From: Flavobacterium sp.
Lineage (GTDB): Bacteria > Bacteroidota > Bacteroidia > Flavobacteriales > Flavobacteriaceae
Reading direction: 5' to 3'
Length of the DNA stretch: 7,124 nt
Assembly (NCBI GenBank): GCA_012032075.1
Contig: JAAURU010000188.1
Coordinates: 1 to 7,124, forward strand
The notes under the pieces were generated by a model that worked only from the letters and a program-made list of their open reading frames with translations, ran no database searches and was not told the origin of the DNA. The translations under genes and the position numbers were made by a program. Below, one piece after another: positions 1 to 6,522 of the stretch. Every line of letters begins with the position of its first letter. Position 1 is the stretch's first letter.

Positions 1-1045
1 TATAAATATTAGCATGTTCTATTGATTTTTCTGGCTCGTCTAATAATCATATATAACTGATTGTCTGTAATTTGAATCTACAAATTCCATTATTCCTAAA
101 TTATTTTGAGTTTTATACAAGGAATCAACTCTTTTAAAAAATGGCAACGATTTATTATATTGCTTTTTACCAAAATTTATAAGGCCTAAATTATAATTTG
201 AACTATAAAATTCTGATAAAAAATCATTTTCTTTAGAAAGAGAATAACTAGAAAGATAATTTTTCTCTGCTAAATCAAAATTATTTTTATAATAGTAAAT
301 ATTTCCAATATTTTTAAAGTTTTAAGTTTTAAACTTAAATCATTTTGACTAAAAAGCAATGATTTATTATAATAGTAAAAGGAGGAATCTATTAAATTTG
401 TTTTATTTCTATTTTTATTAAAATAATCTTCAAAAGCGATACCTATATTCAAATTAATTTTACATTTTTCATTCAAAAATTCTTGCTGAGAATAAATTAA
501 TTGATTTGCATCTATAAGTGCTTCTAATTCCTTATAGGTAGCAATGGCTTTATTATAATTTCCAACTTCGGAATTGATTATAGCTATATTCAAATTTACT
601 TTGATAATTTGTACTACATCGTTAATGATTACTGCTAATTCTTTAGCTTTTGTGTAACATTCTAATGCATTAGAAAATTTTTTTTGATGATAATAAATAT
701 TACCCATATAATTGTATATATAGGATTCATTTTGAAATTTCAAATTTGATTTTGGTAAACTATTAATAAATTTTATTGTTTCTTTAAAAGAAAAAATTGC
801 TTTATCTACATCACCGTTTAATGCTGTTAAATAACTTTTTGTCCCTTTAGCGTAAGCAATGTGAATTTTATTATTTGATTTTTCAATTCTATTAATGTAA
901 TAAAAAGAGCTATCTCGATTTGTATGAAAAAAGACCTAGCTTTAGCTTGCAACTCAACAAACTCTTCATCACTAATATTTATTGCTTCTTGGGAGAATAG
1001 TGAAATTGATAGCGTTAAAAAAAACAGGCTTATAAAGTTTTTCAT
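1..1045 (-). CDS. Exported TPR-repeat protein, N-terminal part, reading frame broken three times
   Basis: The gene starts at ATG 1045-1043 and runs off the left edge. It opens with a signal peptide (MKNFISLFFLTLSISLFSQ, cleavage near residue 18), so the product is exported or membrane-anchored. Read continuously it gives about 349 residues, with roughly six tetratricopeptide repeats from about residue 64 to 340; GNIYYHQKKFSNALECY (115-131) and GNIYYYKNNFDLAEKNY (248-264) are the clearest. The frame breaks at 927-932 (run of six A), 311-315 (run of five T) and 42-43; adding one base at each restores TPR sequence immediately. Without repair it falls into pieces at 827-1045 and 270-743. Flavobacterial proteins of this type often continue into a histidine kinase or helix-turn-helix output domain, but that part is not visible, so I assign no function beyond a protein-interaction scaffold or sensor. 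It is transcribed divergently from the acyl-CoA dehydrogenase gene. Confidence 0.8.
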
Positions 1046-1065
1046 TCTAGAGAGTTTTTAACTTA

Positions 1066-1075
1066 AACAAAAGTA
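1066..1075 (-). promoter_or_regulatory. Candidate -7 box for the TPR gene
   Basis: On the minus strand this reads TACTTTTGTT, which contains a full match to the Bacteroidota -7 consensus TAnnTTTG (1068-1075). It lies about 22 bases upstream of the TPR gene ATG, implying a leader of roughly 16 bases. No clear TTG -33 element is seen 17-23 bases further upstream. The same 10-mer occurs in the opposite orientation at 1173-1182. Confidence 0.4.
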
Positions 1076-1149
1076 ACATTTATTAAAACATAGAGAAAAT
1101 CATATACTGTTTTTTAAATTTTTTCATTAAAAAATATAACATTTGTTCG

Positions 1150-1180
1150 TTGATTTGTTAAAAATCTTTAACTACTTTTG
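1150..1180 (+). promoter_or_regulatory. Candidate distal promoter of the acyl-CoA dehydrogenase gene
   Basis: TTG at 1150-1152 is followed after 20 bases by TACTTTTG at 1173-1180. This matches the flavobacterial TTG-N17-23-TAnnTTTG form in both boxes and spacing. Transcription would start near 1186, leaving a leader of about 140 bases before the ATG at 1324. It is the better of two candidates for this gene. Confidence 0.4.
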
Positions 1181-1239
1181 TTACTAGAATTAAACTTTGC
1201 TGTTAATGGAATAGCAAATAATAGTAACTTAATTATAAA

Positions 1240-1289
1240 ATCGCTTTTAAAATAAGTTTGCTACAGAAAGCGAATATAAATAAAGCGAT
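1240..1289 (+). repeat. Three copies of AAAGCGA around a possible promoter (operator-like)
   Basis: The 7-mer AAAGCGA occurs as a direct repeat at 1267-1273 and 1282-1288 (15 bases start to start) and inverted, as TCGCTTT, at 1241-1247. The outer pair extends to 8 bases (ATCGCTTT 1240-1247, AAAGCGAT 1282-1289). The copies straddle the -7-like box at 1253-1260. GC-containing words are scarce in this AT-rich leader, which makes three copies in 50 bases stand out. This could be a regulator binding site, or an RNA element in which TCGCTTT pairs with one or other AAAGCGA copy if transcription begins near 1186. The role is inferred. Confidence 0.4.
1253..1260 (+). promoter_or_regulatory. Candidate proximal -7 box of the acyl-CoA dehydrogenase gene
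   Basis: TAAGTTTG matches TAnnTTTG exactly and would give a start near 1267 and a leader of about 57 bases. No TTG is found at the expected -33 distance, so it is weaker than the site ending at 1180. It lies between the inverted and direct AAAGCGA copies, as expected of a regulated promoter. Confidence 0.28.
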
Positions 1290-1323
1290 ACTATATATTA
1301 TCTTTAAAATAAATTTTAAATAT

Positions 1324-2502
1324 ATGAAACCAGACTTATTTCAAGCTCCAGATTATTATCTATTAGATGATTTGTTAAATGACGAACATAAACTGGTTCG
1401 TGACTCGGCTCGTGCATGGGTAAAAAGAGAAGTATCTCCAATTATTGAAGAATATGCGCAAAAAGCTGAGTTCCCAAAACAAATTATAAAAGGATTAGCT
1501 GAAATAGGTGGTTTTGGACCATACATTCCAGTTGAATACGGTGGTGCTGGTTTAGACCAAATTTCTTATGGTTTAATCATGCAAGAAATAGAAAGAGGAG
1601 ATTCTGGTGTCCGTTCTACTTCTTCTGTTCAATCTTCGTTAGTTATGTATCCTATTTGGAAATATGGAAATGAAGAGCAAAGAATGAAATATTTACCAAA
1701 ATTAGCCTCTGGAGAATTTATAGGTTGTTTTGGTTTAACAGAACCTGATCATGGTTCAAATCCTGGAGGAATGACTACCAATTTTAAAGATATGGGAGAT
1801 CATTATCTTTTAAATGGAGCTAAAATGTGGATTTCTAATGCTCCATTCGCAGATATTGCAGTTGTTTGGGCAAAAAACGAAGAAGGTAGAATTCATGGTT
1901 TAATCGTAGAACGTGGAATGGAAGGCTTTACAACACCAGAAACTCATAATAAATGGTCTCTTCGTGCTTCTGCAACTGGGGAATTAATTTTTGATAATGT
2001 AAAAGTACCAAAAGCAAACTTATTACCTAATAAATCTGGTTTAGGTGCTCCTCTAGGATGCTTGGATTCTGCTCGTTATGGAATTGCTTGGGGAGCTATT
2101 GGTGCAGCAATGGATTGTTATGATACTGCTTTACGCTATGCAAAAGAACGTATCCAATTTGATAAACCTATCGGTGCAACACAATTACAACAAAAGAAAT
2201 TGGCTGAAATGATTACTGAAATCACAAAAGCACAATTATTAACATGGAGACTTGGTGTTTTACGCAATGAAGGAAGAGCAACTACAGCTCAAATTTCTAT
2301 GGCAAAACGAAACAATGTTGATATGGCTATTCATATTGCAAGAGAAGCTAGACAAATTTTAGGTGGAATGGGAATTACTGGAGAATATTCTATTATGAGA
2401 CACATGATGAACTTGGAAAGTGTAATTACTTATGAAGGAACTCATGATATTCATTTATTGATTACAGGAATGGATATTACAGGCTTAAATGCTTTTAAAT
2501 AA
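1324..2502 (+). CDS. gcdH: Glutaryl-CoA dehydrogenase-like acyl-CoA dehydrogenase
   Basis: This intact cytoplasmic flavoenzyme has 392 residues, the usual family length. It has the N-terminal helical, middle beta and C-terminal helical acyl-CoA dehydrogenase layout. GCFGLTEPDHGSNP lies in the FAD/substrate region, and TYEGTHDIH near the C-terminus carries the expected catalytic base, E371. Two points favour glutaryl-CoA as substrate: the segment EIERGDSGVRS keeps a Glu (E90) and an Arg (R97) at the positions of human GCDH E87 and R94, and SVQSSLVM, LRASATGE and RYGIAWG are typical of that subfamily. The reaction oxidises and decarboxylates glutaryl-CoA to crotonyl-CoA in lysine/tryptophan breakdown. 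I chose ATG 1324 because the family begins MKPDLFQAPDYY; a TTG at 1258 would add 22 unrelated residues from the leader. No Shine-Dalgarno is seen. The gene appears monocistronic, with a hairpin terminator 78 bases after the stop. A related dicarboxylyl- or general acyl-CoA dehydrogenase is the main alternative. Confidence 0.93.
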   Translation: MKPDLFQAPDYYLLDDLLNDEHKLVRDSARAWVKREVSPIIEEYAQKAEFPKQIIKGLAEIGGFGPYIPVEYGGAGLDQISYGLIMQEIERGDSGVRSTSSVQSSLVMYPIWKYGNEEQRMKYLPKLASGEFIGCFGLTEPDHGSNPGGMTTNFKDMGDHYLLNGAKMWISNAPFADIAVVWAKNEEGRIHGLIVERGMEGFTTPETHNKWSLRASATGELIFDNVKVPKANLLPNKSGLGAPLGCLDSARYGIAWGAIGAAMDCYDTALRYAKERIQFDKPIGATQLQQKKLAEMITEITKAQLLTWRLGVLRNEGRATTAQISMAKRNNVDMAIHIAREARQILGGMGITGEYSIMRHMMNLESVITYEGTHDIHLLITGMDITGLNAFK

Positions 2503-2510
2503 AAGTTATA

Positions 2511-2543
2511 AATTCCAAAAAGAAAATTCCAAACTCCAAAAAA
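2511..2543 (+). repeat. Short TTCCAAA-type repeats
   Basis: AATTCCAAA occurs at 2511-2519 and 2525-2533, followed directly by a degenerate third unit, CTCCAAAAAA (2534-2543). The copies lie just after the dehydrogenase stop codon. I recall similar AAATTCCAAA strings in other flavobacterial intergenic regions, but cannot check that here. Confidence 0.35.
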
Positions 2544-2580
2544 TTAAGTTTTCAAATTAAACAATAGATAAAATTAATAG

Positions 2581-2610
2581 AAAATGCTTCGTTATATTGC
2601 GAAGCATTTT
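2581..2610 (+). terminator. Rho-independent terminator after the dehydrogenase gene
   Basis: A perfect 11-base stem (AAAATGCTTCG 2581-2591 with CGAAGCATTTT 2600-2610) encloses an 8-base loop and runs into TTAATTTT. The GC core of the stem is GCTTCG/CGAAGC. The A-run on the 5' side means it could also work in reverse, but no minus-strand gene ends here. It separates the dehydrogenase from the next transcription unit. Confidence 0.85.
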
Positions 2611-2677
2611 TAATTTTGGTATATTATTTGCAATCTAAAAATAAGTAGATTTCGTAAATATATTAAAAATCAATATT

Positions 2678-3462
2678 ATGGATACCCAAACTATTAACCG
2701 CAATATTCAACCATACAAAAATCAACTATTACAGCATTCCTTATACAATATAATAAAAAATGTTGATGATCTTAATTGTTTTTTAGAAAATCATGTTTTT
2801 GCAGTATGGGATTTTATGTCTTTACTAAAAGCTTTACAAAGTAAATTAACTTGTACATCAACTCCTTGGATTCCTCTTGGCAACCCAGAAATTCGCTATT
2901 TAATTAACGAAATAGTGGTTGCAGAAGAATCCGATATTGACCAAAAAGGAAATAGAAGAAGCCACTATGAATTATACATAGAAGCCATGAAGGCTACAGG
3001 TGCTAATGTAAATCCAATTGAAAACTTTTTAGACGATGTTGAAGCTACAAAAAATATTTTTGTTTCAATAAAACATAGTGATTTACACCCAAATGTAAAA
3101 GAATTCTTAGATTTCACATTTAGAGTTATTGAAGAAGGAGATTCTCACCAAATTGCAGCTGCTTTCACATTTGGTAGAGAAGATTTAATTCCAGATATGT
3201 TTACGGCAATTTTAAATGAATTTCAAAAAACTTTCCAGATAAAGATTTATCTAAACTCATATATTATTTTGAACGTCATATTGCTATTGATGCTAATGAA
3301 CATGGCCCAATGGCAATGAAAATGATTGAAGAATTGTGTGAAAACAATGAAAAAAAATGGAAAGAAGTGGAAGATATTTCAATTTTAGCCCTTCAAAAAA
3401 GAATTGGACTTTGGGATGCTATTCTAGAAGAAATTCATAAGAAAGAAATTGAAATGGCATAA
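2678..3462 (+). CDS. DUF3050 family protein (heme-oxygenase-like fold), one frameshift
   Basis: Starts at ATG 2678. One missing A in the run of six at 3225-3230 breaks the frame after about residue 184; as given, translation stops at 3319 with a spurious hydrophobic tail. Restoring one A gives 261 residues ending at TAA 3460-3462, the usual DUF3050 length. Family signatures are HVFAVWDFMSLLKALQ (39-54), NEIVVAEESD (77-86), the Ser-His-Tyr-Glu segment at 95-98 and AAFTFGREDLIPDMF (161-175). The repaired tail adds FERHIAIDANEHGPMAM (198-214), with H201, D205 and H209 in an H-x3-D-x3-H pattern. From memory the family belongs to the heme oxygenase/TenA-like all-helical group; no function is established. 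No signal peptide, so it is probably cytoplasmic. Its stop overlaps the start of the next gene. A weak promoter-like ATTATTTG lies at 2623-2630; the ATG has no Shine-Dalgarno. Confidence 0.85.
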
Positions 3463-4163
3463 TGCTTAAATTACTTAAAATAGCTTTATCAATTGTTCTA
3501 TTATCATTTATAAATTGTAGTACACAAGAAATGGTAATAGAACAAAGTTTACCAAATAAAAAAACGGTAAAAATACTTTCTTTAGGGGACAGTTATACCA
3601 TTGGTCAAAGCGTTTGCAACACATGCAAATTTCCTGAGCAATTAAAAGATAGTTTAATTAGAAATAAACCTTCTAATTATTCTTTTTCTGTAAAAGTTAT
3701 TGCGCAAACAGGTTGGACTACTACCAATTTAATTTCGGCTATTGCCAATGAAAATCCTGCAACAGATTATGATTTTGTTACACTATTAATTGGAGTAAAT
3801 AATCAATATCAAAATAAACCCTTCAGTTTATATGAAACTGAATTTCCTACATTGGTAAACAAAGCAATTCAATTATCTAATGGAAATAAATCTAATGTGA
3901 TTATTATTTCAATTCCAGATTATGCATACACACATTTTGGAAATGGAAATACAAACATCTCTTCTCAGATTGACACCTATAATACTTTTGCTGAAAATTA
4001 TGCCAACCAAAACAATATTACCTTTATAAATATAACTGATATTACAAGATTAGGATTACAACAACCTAATTTAGTAGCTAATGATGGTTTACATCCTTCA
4101 GAAATTGCCTATAGCAAATTTGTCACTCGCATTTTACCAATAGCATTGCAAAAAATATTATAG
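3462..4163 (+). CDS. SGNH/GDSL-hydrolase lipoprotein
   Basis: This intact 233-residue protein has a lysine-rich N-terminus, a hydrophobic stretch and a lipobox-like LSFINC with C19 as the likely lipidated residue, so it should be anchored in the cell envelope. The Asn before the Cys is not the classical Gly/Ala/Ser. SGNH blocks appear in order: GDSYT (42-46) with nucleophile S44, the block II glycine G84 in AQTGWTT, GVNN (111-114) with oxyanion-hole N113, and DGLHP (208-212) with D208 and H211 completing the triad. This predicts an esterase, lipase or carbohydrate deacetylase; the substrate cannot be told from sequence. C53 and C56 (VCNTCKFPEQL) directly follow the nucleophile block and may form a disulfide or bind a ligand. 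The ATG shares its A with the upstream DUF3050 stop (TAATG), so the genes are probably translationally coupled. Confidence 0.88.
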   Translation: MLKLLKIALSIVLLSFINCSTQEMVIEQSLPNKKTVKILSLGDSYTIGQSVCNTCKFPEQLKDSLIRNKPSNYSFSVKVIAQTGWTTTNLISAIANENPATDYDFVTLLIGVNNQYQNKPFSLYETEFPTLVNKAIQLSNGNKSNVIIISIPDYAYTHFGNGNTNISSQIDTYNTFAENYANQNNITFINITDITRLGLQQPNLVANDGLHPSEIAYSKFVTRILPIALQKIL

Positions 4164-4257
4164 ACCATTTTTTTTACAATTGAAACTATCATTTTTGGTC
4201 ATTATTTAAATTTACTAAACTTTTACTTTACACACTTTTTAAGACACTACCTACTAC

Positions 4258-6516
4258 TTACTTCAAATTCATTAAATTATCCATAAAGTAATTAGTTATC
4301 ATAGTATATAAATGTCTTGAAGTGTTTTGCTCTTCATAAATGCCATGAGAACGATTTGGATAAGGGAAAACCTGAAATTGTTTGTTTTGTTTTATGAGTT
4401 CGTTAATTAACATTTCCGCATTTTGATAATGCACATTATCATCACCTGTGCCATGAATGTATAATAAGTTTCCTTTAAGGTTTTTAGCATAAGTAATAGG
4501 TGAACCATCAATAAATTCTTGTTTGTTTTCTTGTGGCAAACCCATGTAGCGTTCTTGATAAATATTATCATAAGTTAATTGGTTAGCAACTGCTGCAACG
4601 GCTACACCAGTTTTATAAATTTCTGGATATTTGAAAAGTAAGTTTAACGTCATGGAACCTCCTCCACTCCAACCCCAAACACCTACTCTTTTTGTATCTG
4701 CATAAGATAATTTTAAAAGTTCTTTTGCTGCTTCGGCTTGGTCACTTGCATTTATAACTCCTACTCTTTTGTAGATTGATTTTCTCCATTGACTTCCCTT
4801 TAAGCACGGAGTTCCTCTATTGTCCATATCTACTATAATGAATCCCTTTTGAGCCATCATGATATTCCATAAACCAATTTGAGTATCATTTGCCACGCTA
4901 CCCCATGGTTCTCCATACACATGAAACAAGACTGGATATTTTTTAGAAGCATCAAAATTGATAGGATAAACTACTCTTGCATCTATCTCAATTCCGTTTT
5001 CAGTTTTTAACTGTAGGAACTTAATTTCTGGCAGACTTAATTTTGATAACGCTTCTTTGAAATTCTTGTTTTCAATTATGTTTTTTAGCACCTTATGATT
5101 TGGTAAATTAATTAAATCAGTCGTTTTACTTTTGGCTGTGCTTTGGTTACTATGAAAAGCATACTTTACATTTGGAGACAAATTGTAAGTGTTTATTCCT
5201 GAAAAAACTTCTGGAGTTATTCTTTTATACTTTCCTCTTCCTTGTAAATCAGTTGCATATAAATAACGTTGTGTGGAGGTTTTTGGTGAAGCTATAAAAT
5301 ACAGTTGGTCTTTTGAAGTTCCCAAAACTATTGCCACATCAAAATTGAATGGTGTAATTTTTTTAATTGTACCTGTTTTGATAGTCACTTTAATAACATT
5401 TCTCCAAGTTCCATTTTCGGTTAAGCGAAGAAACGATTCGTTATTATCTACCAAAATAAGGTTGTTTTCACTATCTCCATTTCTAGAAATATCGGGATAA
5501 TCTAAATCGACCCAAGTGGGTTCTTTTTCGGTATAAATCTTTTTAATTTCGTTTGAAGAGGGACGATAAGACCAAACTGTTAATTCGTTTTGTTTGCGAT
5601 TTAATTGTTGGATTAGCAACAAATCATTGGTTACCCATTGCATACCTGGAATATAATTTTGAATAGCATCTCCTTCGACTGGAATCCAAGTTGTTTTATT
5701 AGTGGCTAAATCTACAATTCCAACTTTTGTTGAGGAAGGATCTTCTCCTACTTTTGGATATTGTATTGGAATAGGTTTTGAATAAATAGAATCGGTGTTA
5801 TTAATCATGTAAAATGTTCCTGTTGTAGAAACATCTTGTTGCCAAAAAGCAATTTTATCTGATTTTTCATTGAGCATAAAACCATCTCTTTTGCCAAATT
5901 CTTCTTCGTATGCCCAATCGAATGTTCCGTTAATCACATTTTTACCATCATTAAATGTGAGTTGGGTGACTTCATTGGTTGCCAAATTTTCTTTGTATAA
6001 GTTGAATTGGTACACATAAATCACAAATGAATTATCTGATGAAAGTTTGGCAAATTGTAATGAAGAAGGAATTAATTGCTGACCAATTTGCCGTATTTTT
6101 TTGGAAGCAATATCATACAACCAATAATCTCCTTTTGTATTTAGTCTCCAAACTCGTGAACTATTTGTAAAGATTAAAATTTTAGAATGATCTAATGATA
6201 AGCTGAAACTTTCAATAGTAATTGGTTTTCCATTGATTTGAAGTGCTTCAGAAGCGATTAAAACTTCTCTTTTTTGAGTCGCTGTGGTGTATTTTATTAA
6301 TTCGTTCGCTATGTTATTTGTTGCTGATTTTTCAATAATTACGTATGCTTCACCGTTTTCAATCCATTGAATTGGACTTTGGTATTCTTGTCTAAATTCG
6401 GATGAATTGTAAATTCTATCGATAGTTAATAGTTTATCGTTCTTTTCTTGGCCCACCAAAAAAAAACTATTTATTACCAATAAAATTAAAGTTAAACTGC
6501 GTTTTGAAATGTTCAT
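4258..6516 (-). CDS. Exported dipeptidyl peptidase IV (prolyl oligopeptidase family S9B)
   Basis: The intact 752-residue protein begins with a signal peptide (residues 1 to about 22), so it acts in the periplasm or outside. Residues about 30-480 form the DPP-IV beta-propeller. They include DWAYEEEFGKRDGF (200-213), whose Glu pair is the family's anchor for the substrate's free N-terminus. Residues about 495-752 form the alpha/beta-hydrolase domain: GWSGGG (615-620) with nucleophile S617, GTGDDNVH (689-696) with D692, and NRSHGIYE with H724. VYGEPWG (533-539) supplies the oxyanion tyrosine Y534, and DNRGTPCLKGSQWRKS (565-580) is typical of the S9 family. The expected activity removes X-Pro or X-Ala dipeptides from peptide N-termini. 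It starts 6 bases after the stop of the upstream flavin dehydrogenase, which indicates one operon. No Shine-Dalgarno is visible. Its 3' end converges on the SGNH gene across 94 bases. Confidence 0.93.
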   Translation of the reverse strand: MNISKRSLTLILLVINSFFLVGQEKNDKLLTIDRIYNSSEFRQEYQSPIQWIENGEAYVIIEKSATNNIANELIKYTTATQKREVLIASEALQINGKPITIESFSLSLDHSKILIFTNSSRVWRLNTKGDYWLYDIASKKIRQIGQQLIPSSLQFAKLSSDNSFVIYVYQFNLYKENLATNEVTQLTFNDGKNVINGTFDWAYEEEFGKRDGFMLNEKSDKIAFWQQDVSTTGTFYMINNTDSIYSKPIPIQYPKVGEDPSSTKVGIVDLATNKTTWIPVEGDAIQNYIPGMQWVTNDLLLIQQLNRKQNELTVWSYRPSSNEIKKIYTEKEPTWVDLDYPDISRNGDSENNLILVDNNESFLRLTENGTWRNVIKVTIKTGTIKKITPFNFDVAIVLGTSKDQLYFIASPKTSTQRYLYATDLQGRGKYKRITPEVFSGINTYNLSPNVKYAFHSNQSTAKSKTTDLINLPNHKVLKNIIENKNFKEALSKLSLPEIKFLQLKTENGIEIDARVVYPINFDASKKYPVLFHVYGEPWGSVANDTQIGLWNIMMAQKGFIIVDMDNRGTPCLKGSQWRKSIYKRVGVINASDQAEAAKELLKLSYADTKRVGVWGWSGGGSMTLNLLFKYPEIYKTGVAVAAVANQLTYDNIYQERYMGLPQENKQEFIDGSPITYAKNLKGNLLYIHGTGDDNVHYQNAEMLINELIKQNKQFQVFPYPNRSHGIYEEQNTSRHLYTMITNYFMDNLMNLK

Positions 6517-6522
6517 GATGTC

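Noticed and set aside
270..743. Separate 157-residue protein
   Set aside because: It begins at an internal TTG and is the middle of the frameshifted TPR gene; TPR sequence continues on both sides.
1105..1140. T-run/A-run inverted repeat in the divergent intergenic region
   Set aside because: It is pure A/T with no GC core, expected by chance at this base composition.
1258..1323. TTG start adding 22 residues to the acyl-CoA dehydrogenase
   Set aside because: The added residues resemble translated AT-rich leader and overlap the putative promoter; the family begins at the ATG at 1324.
3225..3230. Programmed ribosomal frameshift or slippage in the DUF3050 gene
   Set aside because: The run of six A is short, and similar single-base losses in two other genes make sequence error the simpler explanation.
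4163..4200. GACCA/TGGTC inverted repeat between the convergent SGNH and peptidase genes
   Set aside because: The stem is only 5 bases with a 28-base loop; T-runs are present but no convincing terminator hairpin.
5273..5500. 75-codon plus-strand open frame
   Set aside because: It lies wholly inside the peptidase propeller on the opposite strand and has no recognisable domain.
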